DNA of 63,893 nt from Chromera velia (lineage: Eukaryota; Sar; Chromeraceae): contig JAHBMJ010005832.1 of the NCBI GenBank assembly GCA_018398765.1, forward strand, positions 1 to 63,893, given 5' to 3'. The notes beneath the pieces were generated by a model, which was given only the letters and a program-made list of their open reading frames with translations, had not been told where the DNA came from and made no database searches. A program made the position numbers and the translations under genes. Below, piece after piece: positions 22,111-33,325 of this stretch. Each line of letters starts with the position of its first letter. Positions within the stretch are counted from its first letter, which is position 1.

Positions 22111-23757
22111 CATATGTTGAAACGTTTGAGGAATGTTGAGAGGACGTTCGACTCTGTGTAGTGTTGCCCTGCCGTCCCACTGCCCGTTTTTGACAACCTT
22201 CATTTTCTCTGAGTTGTCATGTCTACCGACGCACGCATACGGCCTATATTCATGTCGGCACGTTATTTTGTGTGTGTGTAGGTGCGTCAATTTGAGATGT
22301 CTCTGATGGCCCCAAAGAAGCGTCGCATTCTTCTTAAGTTGGTGTGTCTGCGTGCGATCTGCGGGGACTATCTGAAAGAATTTGACCTGGAAGTCATCGA
22401 CCCGAAGGCAAGGGAGGAATACATCAGGGCGATGGAAAAGACGGAGAAGAGACTAAAGAACCTGAAGAGCCTCTTTGGCTGGTTTGGGGGAAACACGGAC
22501 GAGGAGGAAGCGGAAGAAGAAGTACCTTTCTGGTCTGTTACCAAAGTTTTTGTACATGTTTAGATGACGTACATGTGCTCTTTTTTTCATGGGGTTGCTT
22601 TGCTTTGTGATAATTGAATTGAGTTGTCTCTAGCGCGCGACGGGCAAAGGAGAGACCGCAAAAACGATTATTTTTCGGCCTTTGTCGAAACCGTGCAAGG
22701 AAACACACGAAGACGAGATTGAGTCACTGTCTCTTTGTGATGTTGCTTTCAGTTCCCGAAATGGAGTCCCCATAAGAAGCAAATCCTCCCTGTATTTCGG
22801 TCGGGTTTTTAGCTTCATTCAAAATAATAAAAGCATGAGACGCTTTTTTGTCTTTGGAATTCACAGCCCAATCACTAAACACAGGTGACTTTTTCCACGA
22901 AGAGAGTCATTCCATTGTTATACATTTCTCTCCCTCCCCATACACCATACATGGATATATATTCAAAATTCAAATGCAGGTTTGAGCCTACCGGAAGGAT
23001 GGGGAGCGGCTCATCCCATGCCCTCACGGGTGGATTGAATGACACCCTGAGGACCCAACAGGGCTTGCCTGCCTCTGCGTCTGCCCAGATGATAGGCAAG
23101 AAACAGCTGGGAGGAAGAAGCAGCTCCAACTTGAACCTGTCCATCAACATTGGGGACAGCGCTTCAGGCATCCCCGTGGTCGGCGAGTTGCCGTCTCCCC
23201 AGACAGCACAGGCACAGCAGGGGCCTCCTTCTAGAGGCGTATCGTTCCTCACAGGGGGTGTGGGGGAGAGTCAGCTGATGTCTGCAGGTGACAGCCGCGA
23301 TCTTCCTCCGAAGACCGAGAGTGCCATGCTGCTGCTCACCAATCGTCAGTCCAAACTAAACATGACCACAGGCAGAGGATCGAGAGCGACGTTCGGGGGC
23401 ACTCACGTATCCGTGCGGCCTTCCATCACATCACGAAACGTGAGTAACGCGTCTATCTCACGAAATCCCAGCACTATCGGCGCCTCCAGCAGACAGCATT
23501 CAGTGAATGCCTCCGCAGAGCACAGCCGTCCGCACAGTGCCCGGAGTCTCACGAGCAAAGGGGGGGGGGAGGAGGGGCAGGTGGAGGAGGACAGTCCGAT
23601 GCAGTGGATGAAGCAGGATGAGAAACAGCAGACTATGAGCAACCGAACGCTGCGAAGGAATATGCAGGCAAGCATGTTAGGGACTGCCCGACGGAATGTG
23701 ACGACTAGTGGGCCCTCAAAGTCAAGCATTGAGGGCATGGCAGTGAAACCACGGTAG
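17874..23757 (+). CDS. Gene B: polytopic membrane protein with Ser-rich tail
   Basis: A nine-exon model: 17874-18998, 19420-19508, 19743-19818, 20065-20115, 20294-20593, 21256-21305, 21697-21835, 22282-22532 and 22980-23757, giving 952 aa. Every junction keeps frame and the total is a multiple of three. The N-terminal ~130 residues are soluble. Then come about eight or nine hydrophobic segments. They include [81 protein letters not shown] and a long [19 protein letters not shown]. The last ~260 residues are hydrophilic, rich in Ser, Gly and Arg, probably cytosolic. I do not recognise the family; a channel- or transporter-like protein is possible but unproven. Five donors have A or G at +3-type consensus sites and four have C at +3 (19819, 20594, 21306, 22533). 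Confidence 0.75.
19141..19218. repeat. (CT)n microsatellite in gene B intron 1
   Basis: A long CT run inside the intron 18999-19419. Confidence 0.85.
20596..20872. repeat. Tandem duplication plus (CTTT)n/(CTT)n tract in gene B intron
   Basis: Directly after the donor at 20593/20594 a 53-bp unit starting CAGCACGCCCTCCTTTTCG occurs twice (20596 and 20649), each ending in CTTT repeats, followed by about 160 bp of CTT. Almost 280 bp are homopyrimidine. The duplication places TTTCAG at 20646-20651, a plausible false acceptor. Confidence 0.8.
21621..21691. repeat. (CT)n(GT)n(CT)n ending at a splice acceptor
   Basis: The compound repeat serves as the pyrimidine tract directly in front of the ATGCAG acceptor of the gene B exon starting at 21697. 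Confidence 0.8.
21925..22111. repeat. (ACAG)n/(CA)n/(GA)n compound microsatellite
   Basis: It lies in the gene B intron 21836-22281. Here the purine-rich strand is the sense strand. Confidence 0.85.
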
Positions 23758-24133
23758 GAGGGGGAGGGACGAACTGTGTGCAGTCGAGAATATTCTCGGC
23801 TTTATGCAGGGTTGGGGGCACTCATAAGAAGATGTTTGGACTAAGAAAGACGACAAACTCTTATTGGCCTTCGGGCGAAGAATAAGAAAAGGGAAGTATA
23901 TGGGAACGGGGAGAGGGATGAGGGTGCATGAGTGAGGAATGGAAATGCTGTGTATTCATGAGTCCGTGCGTCAGTTGATGAATACTCAGATGGGCAGGGG
24001 GTTTGACTTTGACATTCATCGACTGTGACTCTGACAGACCGAAGTTCGTCCATTCTCTGTCTGTTTGTCTTTTGGTTCTTGCAGAAACAGAAGAGGATCT
24101 GCAAGGCTTTCTGTCGTTTTCTGATTTCATGAA

Positions 24134-24159
24134 GGGGGGGGGGGGNGGGGGGGGGGGGG
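24134..24159 (+). repeat. Poly-G run containing an assembly N
   Basis: Twenty-five G with a single undetermined base at 24146. The N shows that the assembly is uncertain here. Confidence 0.8.
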
Positions 24160-25428
24160 AGCTAGGAAGTTTCAGAGAGAGAGAAAGAGAGTGAAGTTGC
24201 GATGCAATTGTCAAGTTCATCACTGCATCAATGACAAAGTCAATGAATTCATTAATGTGCGGAGCAATGAATGAATGACATGCAGTTGCAAAGTTGTACA
24301 CGGATGGATTGGACAAAGTTTGAAGAAAGTCATCGACGCACTACGAGCCGTCACTCATTTTTAGAATTCGCTTCAGTCAGGCTCACTTCTCTGTCCTTGT
24401 GTCTGTCTTTGCACTCGCTTGCGGTGTTTGAATTACTTTCTGGTTGTCTTCGCTAGCTGCTTCCAAAAGCGAAATCGAACAGACTGAGGACTGACGGGCA
24501 GGTTTTATAGCCTTTTCTCTCAATAAATTAAGAAAAAGAAGAAAGAAAAGTATAGAGAAAATAAAGTACCGGTGGAATCTGATCTGGATGTACAGAGGCT
24601 GCACGGAAGCTCGATTGCCGTTGGGGAGCGGAGTTAGCTAGAAGCCAAAAAAACAATAAAGACGACAGTAAAAACACCTAAAAAACCTTTTCATAGTCAA
24701 AACTACGAATAACAACACTAGTAGTAAATAAACTTAAAAATTCAAATGTTATAACCCAGATCTGATTCTAAATCTGATTCTATATACGCTCTCATACAAC
24801 AGAAACACGATTAGCTGTTGGTTTATATCGATGCACGCACGTGCTCACTTCAATCATGGCCCCAGAAAGAGATACACCTAAACGTACACGCAGGCTGGCT
24901 GAGGCTCGGCTCAATCATCGTCCATGCAAGAGGGCATGGCGCTTGCTTATGCTTGCACCACAGGTCCACGGCGAGCATACATTATCATAATAATGCTAGC
25001 ACTGATGATGCTAGTGATATGATCCATACTATAAGATCCATGATGTATGTATGCAAGCATGTATGATAGATTAGATGATAAAGATGTCAGTACTATATTG
25101 TCTACTATAGAGCATTATATTAAACTGTCAGTGATGTGTATGGATGTAGGCCCCGCACTACGGAAAAAAAAAAAAAGATATTAGAAAAACGTTTTTTTTA
25201 TAGATTTTTTATTTATTTATCATAACATTGACCTAGGTTCAAATCGACTTACTAGTCTATGAATTCCTACTAGAATCAATTTAGGAATTTGACCTAGAAT
25301 CTGACCTGGAATTAATACTAGAATAGATAAGTGATAAGTGATTTAGTGGTGCCTTAGGTGGTGCCTAGAATAGTGTGATCAACTAATAACTGTTCTGAAC
25401 TTTGGATGCTTGAGGCCTTTTCTCCTAG

Positions 25429-25467
<39 letters not shown>

Positions 25468-25832
25468 CTATCTCTATTGATGTCGTGACCTCTGTCCTTA
25501 TGAGGGACTAGATGAGGGAGTGAGTGAGTGAAGAAGAGAAACCTCAAAGAGAAACAGGATGGCAGAAAGGGGACGGCCTAAGGAACGGTATTGATAAAAA
25601 CCCGGGCCCTCATTCATTTCTCTCTCTCCTCCCCCCCACCCCCCCTCTCTCTCTCTCTCTGTCTCTGATGATGTTCATGGTCTCTGTCCTCATGAGGGAG
25701 TGAGTGAATAAAGAATTTACTCTGTTCACCATATAGGTGGTTGGCTTAGGACTCATCTTTCAGAGTCGGTATGAGCTGTAAGATAAATAATAATAAAAAA
25801 AAAAAGATCAAAAGTTTTTTTTTTTTTTTTAT

Positions 25833-25920
25833 CATAACAATCTGCCTTGCATGTCATGACTTGCCGAACGGTAGACGTTTACTTAGAAACTTTACTATGG
25901 GCTGATGGCGATAGAGTATG
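25833..25920 (+). repeat. Dispersed island repeat, family 2 copy 1
   Basis: Shares AATCTGCCTTGC, GACTT(A/G)CCGAACG, GTAGACG-type and GGGC(C/T)GAT(A/G)GCGAT blocks, in order, with the segment at 47512-47581 in another AT-rich island. Confidence 0.6.
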
Positions 25921-26075
25921 AATCAGACCGATTAATTAATTAATTAATTAATCTGTATGATCATGATGATGATAATCAGATGATTTATGGAGTGCAGGGC
26001 CTAGGTATGGATGTACCATGATATATACATTGGGAACGCCCAATATTAAACCTAGTGTTAACGGTGTAAGCTGAC

Positions 26076-26108
26076 CTCCGGCAGTGGACTGCAGACAAAA
26101 CCCAGAAC
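26076..26108 (-). repeat. Dispersed island repeat, family 3 copy 1 (inverted)
   Basis: The reverse complement contains GCAGTCCACTGCCGG, which recurs as GCGGTCCACTGCCGG near 26732 and GCAGTCCACTGCCGG near 31070. Confidence 0.5.
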
Positions 26109-26459
26109 ATCAATTGATGCTGTGCTATGCTACTGATAAGCTAGCAGATAAGGCTTCCACTATATAATGGCGTTAACGATAACTAATATAACTTTGTTAT
26201 ATACCAGGTTATCTATACATGGCCCGAAGATAACGTAATCTTCGAAAGTTTGAATCATAAAACGCTTGATCATCAATCATAAATAATTTTAAGTTGCTTT
26301 AATTAAAAAGATATACAGGGATCACAACTAGCTAAGACAGGGTTAACTGATTCAGAGGTAGAGTCTCCAATACAGATCTTAGATCTATAAATTCTAGTAT
26401 AAATTAAGATTCATTCATAAAATGAGTCGCGGATTTTTATATGGCAAGTTCATGCATGC

Positions 26460-28231
26460 TTAAAGCGCTAAGATCCATTCTTCGACAAGATCTCTCCTTC
26501 TTTGCTGCTCCACACGTTTCCCCTCCGCTACCTTTCTTTTCGATTGCACAGTCTGTGCCCCTTCTTCTTGCATCCCCAGTTCTGGCTGTCTGTCAATGCT
26601 GTTGGGTCGCTCCTGTTGCTGCCGCTCGATCTCTTCCTCCTCACGAAAGGAAGAAACCTGCACTCATGCACCATGAAAAACAGTGACCGGAGCACAGGGA
26701 CAGGACAGGATTTATGTTCCGAGTTTCCCCGCGGTCCACTGCCGGGCGTCGAGTTGGCAATGCACATGAAGGATGGATGTTGCCATTAAGGAATCTTCCA
26801 TATAGAAAATCGCGAGACACCTGTACTGCAGAAGAGGCGGGAAACGGTGAAACAATTGGAGAAGATTTCTTTTTCGCGTGATCTCAGGAAGGATGTGCTT
26901 TCTCTGCCCTCCACACGAAGACAAAAGAGTGTCATCGAAAAACAATCACGCAGCAAAGCAAGACAAGGCAGAGAGAGACCGACTCTGACAAATGCTTCTC
27001 GCGGTCTCTCCTCCATCTTTCGTGCTTCCTCCTTCTCTCTCCGCATCTCTGCAATCAGGCCGACAAACTCTTCCTCCACTTCTCGCATTCGGGCAAGGTC
27101 TTTCTCCTTTTCTGCTTTCTCCGTTTGCAACCTCTCGTTCTCCGCCTTCAATCTTGCCAGCGCTTCCTTCGATTCTTTTTCTGCTGCTGCTTTCTCCACC
27201 TCGGCATTCGCCCTCTCCGCTTTCACACTCTCATGCTTCTTTTTCAATTCTGCTCTCTCAATTTCCAGCGCCTTCTTTTGTTCCAAGACCTCGGAAAGCT
27301 CCTTTGCCTTTCTTGTGTTTTCTCTATCCACCTCGGCTTTCGCCCCTTTCAGTCTCTCGACTTGGCTTTGAAACGTCTTCTTCTCACGTTCGGCCTTTTC
27401 CTTCTCTTCCTTCAGGCTTACATGGGATGCTTTGAGATTGCTAAGCCTGACGTTGAGTGCTCTTTTTTCTCTTGCACTTTGCTCCTCCACATTCCTTTTC
27501 TGTGCAAGTTCATTTTCTTGGTCTGCTGCCTTTCGTTCTGCTCTCGCCTTGTCTTCCTTCACGCCTAAAAGCTCTTGCTCTAACTCGGTCTTCTCTTCTT
27601 TCAACTTCCCCATCAAAGTCTCAAGTTCTGTTAGACTTTGCTTCACTTTTGCCTTCTCTCTTTCAGCCTTCTCCCTTGCATCTTCTGCCTCCTTCTTCTC
27701 CCTCTTCATCCGAGCTAGATCCCTTCTCTTGTCTCTTCTAATTTCCTCCATATGGTTGTACAAGAGCCTCACAGTCAAGGCGAGCTCTGGAGGAAGGTTC
27801 GCGAGCGAGGGAAATTCAGCAGCTGCAGCCGGCACGCTGCTGGATGTCGACGTCAAATTTTGGGAGACACGAGCGGCCTCCGCATGTTCACTTCTCTCGC
27901 CGTCTCCCTGGGTCGAAGGTACCGATGACTCTCTGTCACGGTGGGCAGGGAGAAGTGGAGCCCGCGAAAGGGCTTGCTCAGTGGAGGATGCAGCGTCACC
28001 ATCTGACGAATTCAGAAGCGGGGCTGGTGCGTTCGTCGGAGGGCAGGCTGTGGTTCCCCCGCTGTTTGCCACAGAGGCCCCCGCAGGAGCAATCAAAGCA
28101 CCCTCTCCCCCCACATGATTGTCTGCCCCCAAAAACGTGTCGTCCGTTGCCAGCGAGCGCCGAGGCATCTGCGACGATGGGACAGAGGGCACAGTGCCGC
28201 CAGAGGGAGTAGGGTTCGAAAAGGTTGGCAT
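26460..28231 (-). CDS. Gene C: long coiled-coil protein
   Basis: A two-exon model: 28231 to about 26984, and 26657-26460, giving about 481 aa. The first ~130 residues are low in complexity (Ser, Pro, Ala). Residues ~155-410 are an almost unbroken coiled coil rich in K, E, A and R, for example in ELETLMGKLKEEKTELEQ. The second exon adds a charged helix (FREEEEIERQQQERPN) and ends in VEEWILAL. The donor is either GTCGGT (exon end 26984) or GTCAGA (exon end 26990). Both are in phase 0, as is the acceptor TGCAG at 26658. Reading through instead gives a cysteine/phenylalanine-rich tail, unlike the rest. There is no motor, kinase or membrane domain. A structural or scaffold role is inference. The gene is divergent to gene D. 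Confidence 0.65.
26706..26760 (+). repeat. Dispersed repeat, family 3 copy 2
   Basis: AGGATTTATGTTCCGAGTTT, then a CCGCGGTCCACTGCCGGGCGTCGAGTTG-type block. A matching segment is at 31048-31100. This copy lies in the intron of gene C. Confidence 0.55.
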
Positions 28232-28769
28232 TGGTCTAAAATCAATGGTCGGGATTCAAAGAGGAAAACAAAAACGGTGATGTACGCAGAAGAGGTGGTC
28301 TTTGCTTGAAACTCGTGATTGAATTGAGATCCTTGGTCAGGTGGACCAGCAAAAAGACTTTGGATAGCTGCTTCACGCGTGCAGGGCAAGGCGTTTACAT
28401 GGCGACGCATCCCACAATTAACCTCCACATACATGAAAGTTCTCTCTGAGTCTGAGTCTGAGACTCTCGGACTCCGTCTTGGATTGCCTCAGCGTGAAGG
28501 AGACTCAAGGAGACGGGGAGACGGCACATTTTTGAAGAGCCGTGCCGAGCCGTCATACGCTTTCCGGGACCTTCTGGGACCGCACACGGCTGTGCGGCCG
28601 TGGTCCTTGAAAGCGAAAAATCCCATTGCAAGCCTTCCTCTAGCTCACAGCCATGCAGTCGTTCCATCACGGCGCGTCAAAGACATGGGGAAGCCGTGAG
28701 CAGCTTCTAATTCTGGGTGATACACTGCAGACAGCTGAAAAGTTTGGAAGAGAACGTCCGCAGGTCGCG
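28232..28769. promoter_or_regulatory. Divergent intergenic region between genes C and D
   Basis: About 540 bp of GC-balanced sequence with no ORF that I support. It should contain the promoters of both genes. It holds an imperfect direct repeat of GAGTCTGAGTCTGAGACTC type at 28447-28470. An in-frame extension of gene D back to 28653 exists but lacks targeting features. Confidence 0.35.
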
Positions 28770-29585
28770 ATGTTCTCTCTCGCACTCCTGTTGCTTGTGG
28801 CACTTGTCTTCCCTTCTCCGAACTCCTCCTTCCTTCTGGGAACGCACCTGGTTCGGAGGCAAGTAAGGGACCTTGAGGGCATTCGGTCCGTTTCTTTTCT
28901 TCGGGGAAAGGTGGCGGAGGTCCCTTGGTCTGGAGAGGAGACGGAGATCGAAGAGGACGTGTCTGATTCTCCTGTCCCGTCTCGGAGACGGCATTTGGAG
29001 GAGACGGCGAGATGGACTTCTGCCCTGTCGGGTGCCTTCGCGTCTCTTCTGGTGGGCCCCAGGGGACAAGGGGGCCTTCAGACCCCTGTACCTGCGTTTG
29101 CAAAGCAATCCGCAGAGGAGAAGATTGAGAAGTACAAAGAGAACCTTAAAGGATGGCTTGAGGTCCTCAGAGAAGCGAATGGGTTTCGGATTACTAAGTT
29201 GGAGCAGGTGTATGCCGAGAGGGATTGGGATAAATTGACCATAGGAGCGAAGGATTATTTTACTGGCATTTCTTTTGACAGCAATTTGGGGTGTAAGGTT
29301 GTGCAGGAGGAGGTGAGGGCGACGTGCACGCAATTCAGGGAACAGATTCGAAGCCGTGCGATTGACTTGAGTATAGCCTCACGACAGAGAGACGAGAAAG
29401 GGGTGGAGACGGCGTTTGAGCAGCTGAAGTACTGGGCGAAAAGATGGTGTCGAATCCCTCTGGCAACGCCACCGGAGGGGGTGACCATCGAGGATGTGAG
29501 GGCAGAGGTGATTGCCTCAGGCACCCCTCTCCCCCCCATGCCCACTCCTGGAAAAATCCTGAAGACAACGAGAAGGGAAAGTTGA
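28770..29585 (+). CDS. Gene D: candidate nucleus-encoded thylakoid-lumen protein
   Basis: An intronless frame of 271 aa from the Met at 28770; an upstream in-frame start at 28653 would bury the signal peptide. Residues 2-14 (FSLALLLLVALVF) form a typical signal-peptide core, followed by SPNSSF and an Arg/Ser-rich stretch with a Phe near the expected cleavage site. A second hydrophobic stretch at ~82-98 after an Arg cluster (SRRR) ends in PVPAFA (106-111), a thylakoid-processing-like site. The remaining ~160 residues are mostly helical and hydrophilic, as in small lumenal four-helix proteins such as PsbQ or Psb31. No diagnostic residue proves that family. If this reading is right the protein crosses the complex plastid membranes and enters the lumen. 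It could instead be an ordinary secreted protein. Confidence 0.65.
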   Translation: MFSLALLLLVALVFPSPNSSFLLGTHLVRRQVRDLEGIRSVSFLRGKVAEVPWSGEETEIEEDVSDSPVPSRRRHLEETARWTSALSGAFASLLVGPRGQGGLQTPVPAFAKQSAEEKIEKYKENLKGWLEVLREANGFRITKLEQVYAERDWDKLTIGAKDYFTGISFDSNLGCKVVQEEVRATCTQFREQIRSRAIDLSIASRQRDEKGVETAFEQLKYWAKRWCRIPLATPPEGVTIEDVRAEVIASGTPLPPMPTPGKILKTTRRES

Positions 29586-29618
29586 ACAGGGAAGGACAAA
29601 CAGCTGATGGAGGAAACC

Positions 29619-29624
29619 AATAAA
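29619..29624 (+). terminator. AATAAA polyadenylation signal candidate for gene D
   Basis: A canonical AATAAA 34 bp after the gene D stop codon. Confidence 0.4.
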
Positions 29625-30140
29625 AGAAGACAGATGAAACAAAGAATGTTGACTGCATACACCCAACTTGTCAACAACGAAAATGAATGGCGCTACATGA
29701 AATCAGTATCTGAATTGAGATTCAATACCTAATCATCCACACTCATCCACTTTCTTTGTGACAGCAGCGCAGATTTGGTTCTCCATGAAAGAAGGAAGGG
29801 AATGTCTGTGTGTGAACTCACAGTGCTGCTGCTTCTCTCTCCGAAATGTTCGGTACCACCCCTTGGCCACATGAATTAACGCAGCACCCCGACCGACTCT
29901 GAGTTTCCCCCTCCCTCTGCCCCCTGGTTTCCTTTCTTTTTTTTCCACCAGCGGTCCTTCACTTCATTCTTCCCTTCCCTGTTTCCTTTTGTTCTCTGAG
30001 ACCTCTCTGTCCGGAATTCTTCCTGTCTTCTTCCATGCTCATCTGTATTTGTGTCTGCCCGTGTGTTTCAACAGTGTTTGTTTTGTTTCATGAGCCAAGA
30101 GAAGGGAGCAGATGAAAAGAAACACAAAGTATGCTCCTCT

Positions 30141-30163
30141 GTCTGTTTGTCTGTGTCTGTCTG

Positions 30164-30204
<41 letters not shown>

Positions 30205-30329
30205 GACTGTCTGTCTGTCTATCTGTCTGTCTGCCTGTCTGTCTGCCTGCCTGCCTGTCTGCCTGCCTGTCTGTCTGTCTGTCTGTCTCTCTGTCTCTCT
30301 GTCTCTCTGTCTCTCTGTCTCTCTGTGTC

Positions 30330-30362
<33 letters not shown>

Positions 30363-30373
30363 GTGCCTGTCTG

Positions 30374-30437
<64 letters not shown>

Positions 30438-30475
30438 TGCGTGCGTGCTCTCTCTCTCTCTCTCTCTCTCTCTAT
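30141..30475. repeat. (GTCT)n/(GT)n/(CT)n microsatellite array
   Basis: About 330 bp, mainly GTCT with GCCT, CTCT and GT variants. It is not a CRISPR array, since there are no spacers. Confidence 0.9.
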
Positions 30476-31047
30476 TCCATCGGTTCACTGTTTAGAATTG
30501 GTTCGCAATGTATCCCGTTTGCCACTGCAATAACAGACAGCTCCAGAGGCATAGACTAGCTAGAAAACATCATTGGGGATCGACTTGCTAGTCGGTTTGG
30601 CTAAGCACGGGACTATATAGTTAAAGCTCAAGTAGTAAAGAAATTTGATTTCATTTTAAGTTGAAGAATAGGTTTTACAAAAATTGAGGTTGGAGTCATT
30701 TAACTGTCATGATATAGATTTAGCGTTGGACTTCATAAGTTCAAGTCCTCTATAACATGTGAACTCACTTATAGTTTTTATTGAGTACGTCTGACAATGC
30801 CCTAGACAACGCCTAGATCAACGTTTTCCATGCAATCTTCATATAAATTAAGTTAGAGTCGGACTTAGTCTGTTAGACTGAATGTTGACAATCTACAAAT
30901 TCTTTATAATACCTTTTATATATAGTAAAATTTCTAAGATGTTTCTATAATACCTTTTCAGAAATTCAGATTTAATATAAACTATTTAAGATATGATTAG
31001 ATGCCATATGATTCCTATATGTAGGATAAGATTAGGATTAGGATAGG

Positions 31048-31100
31048 ATTTATGTTTCGGGTCTCCCTGCAGTCCACTGCCGGGCCTTGACTTGCACCGT
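31048..31100 (+). repeat. Dispersed repeat, family 3 copy 3
   Basis: AGGATTTATGTTTCGGGTCT followed by CCCTGCAGTCCACTGCCGGG and a CTTGACTTG-type end; matches 26706-26760. Confidence 0.55.
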
Positions 31101-31248
31101 TGTGTAAGAATCGATTGATCGCTTGGTAATGATCAATTGATTGATTAAGTGCCAGTGATTGAACAAGAACAACAATTGAATATAAAAAAAACATTCTGTT
31201 TTAAGCTCTTTTACCATACAATTGAAAAACTTTACAAGAGTTTGAACG

Positions 31249-31529
31249 TCAGCTCCGCTCCTTGCCAGCCTTCTTTACACCTTGGGGAGCAGGTGCCCCC
31301 CCTCCACCCTTTCCCACCGTCTCCTCTCGTCCCAGCTGGCTCGAGCCTTTCGCGCCTCCGCCGGGATCCTCACGTTCTTTTCCCTTCTGTGGAGGCTGCT
31401 GTGAAGCAAGCTCGCTCTCCAACTGCACAAGAATTAGATGTGCAGTGCAGTCACACGTGAAGGGAAAAAGGTGCACAGAATGAAAGGCCCGACCACACGC
31501 AGAAAACGAAGCAAGGCAGGGCAAGAGTG

Positions 31530-31577
<48 letters not shown>

Positions 31578-33292
31578 TAGAGAGAGAGAGAGAGAGATGC
31601 TAAAAAGGCGAAGGGTTTATCACAGAATGTCGGACACACCTTATTAATGAGGAATGCAGAGTGTGCGAGGAAGGAGGGTTGCACAGCGCCCACAATTCCG
31701 TGTGGAGTCATTCGCTTCTCCCCGGCCTCCAGTGCAAACGCAACTGCAAGGAACGACGCATGCGTTTACTTTCATACAAAATTCTTTTTCATACAGAATT
31801 CTGTATGAGAATAAACGCTTTTTCTGTATGAAATTCTTTTTCAGGGAGCGCTTCTCCCCGGCCTCCAGAGCAAACGCAACTGCAAGGAACGACATGCAGT
31901 GAGAGACAAGAGACATGCAGAAGATTCATCCCCATCTTGAAAAAATAAACTTGTTTGCAATGATTTGGGGACAACACACATGTCTGAAGCAAAAGCAAAA
32001 GTTTGCGTTCTTAAGTTCAGCCATACACTGATGCCCCTCTGTATCCCGCTCTCGGTCTATCCGATTATTTGTCTCTCTGTTTGTCTGTCTCCGCCTGTCT
32101 GTCTGTCTGTTTGTCTGTTTCCGTCTGTCAGTGTCCAACATTCCCTGAGGAGGCTTCTTTTGTTTGGTCAAAATCAAAAATAGATCTTCACAGAGAAACA
32201 TAAAACCGACGCGACTGACACACGCACAAACTGACCGGCCCCCCCCTCCACCGCATCAGATGACGGATCTGCGCTCGTGTCTGTGGTCACACCATACTCC
32301 ACAGGCTGCCCCGTGCTCATGCGCATGATCCCGCCTCCTGCAGGCAGAGAGTCGCTATATTATCTGATGGAGCACAGGCACGGACTTACCATACTGAGGC
32401 GAAACCTAACGAGACCTCACTCAGTCAATGTTTTCAGGGCTCTATATGGAGACGATCGCTGAACCTGAACTAGTGTGTCCCTGCACGATGACAAATTCGT
32501 CTGTACAGAATAGACGTCTTAGACTGAAGCGAGCAAGACTACAGAGAAACAACAGAGAACAGATAGATGAGCCCGAGTTGGGAGGAGAAGAATGCGGGTA
32601 GTGTATGAAAGAGAAAAACATGCAGAGAGAGACGGTGATTGCCTGCCCGACTGACCAATCGCTCGCAGCACCGCATCGAGAGCGCATGAGTCCCACTTCA
32701 TCACTTTCTCTGCTATACACATCTGTGCCCTCCCTCTGCACACAAAGATAGTGGGACCCATAATTGAAATGCAGTGGAGAGCGGGGACTTTCGGGCAATC
32801 AATCTTGAAAACAATTCAACGGAAAGGGTTTTTGACATAAAAGAAAGACAATAAAGAGAAGCACACAAACCCAAAGCGACTAAAATTGAAGCTCGTCTTT
32901 TGGAGAGTCACTGTCCCCGATGAGAAAGGGAGTTGTTGTGCGCTTACAGACGACAAGTGACTGAGTTTGACCAAAATAGACACGTCTAATTGATGCAAAC
33001 ACACAGCAAATGGACTAACGTGACGAGTGAGTTCATCCCTGCCCCCACACTCAAAAGCGGAACTTCTTTTGTCGTCCCGAGTGCCTTGAAGAGTTCCACG
33101 AAGAAGGGTGTGGACTCCGACAGATTCTTCTGACAGGCGATAATCATCTGAGCAGCCTCGCCTCCTCTCAGGGAACGCTCTTGGGGTCTGCAAGACACAC
33201 ACACACACATACACACACACACATACACACACACACATATACACACACATACACACACACACGCTCACACACATACACACACATACACACGC

Positions 33293-33325
<33 letters not shown>

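Larger units (their letters stand above)
23758..26459. other. Convergent intergenic region B/C with AT-rich island
   Basis: There is no supported gene. 23758-24600 includes the probable 3' end of gene B and a poly-G run broken by one N (24134-24159). From ~24600 to ~26430 the DNA becomes clearly AT-rich, with poly-A, poly-T, TTAA runs (25930-25952), a (CT)n block (25431-25468) and copies of two dispersed repeats (25833-25920 and 26076-26108). Confidence 0.55.
29586..31248. other. Convergent intergenic region D/F with microsatellites and AT-rich island
   Basis: An AATAAA at 29619-29624 is a likely polyadenylation signal for gene D. 30141-30475 is a (GTCT)n, (GT)n and (CT)n array. From 30560 to 31240 the DNA is AT-rich and contains a copy of dispersed family 3 (31048-31100). 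No gene is supported. Confidence 0.5.

Noticed and set aside
29733-29948. 71-codon basic ORF on the minus strand
   Set aside because: It is short, without a domain, a splice partner or an initiation context, in the 3' region of gene D.
30141-30375. Regularly spaced GTCT units, CRISPR-like at first sight
   Set aside because: There are no unique spacers or conserved repeats of CRISPR length; it is a plain microsatellite in a eukaryotic genome.
30690-30770. tRNA-like B box (GTTCAAGTCC) in an AT-rich island, and a similar GGTTCAAATC at 25232
   Set aside because: No matching A box, acceptor stem or cloverleaf could be folded; at most they are remnants of a tRNA-derived repeat.
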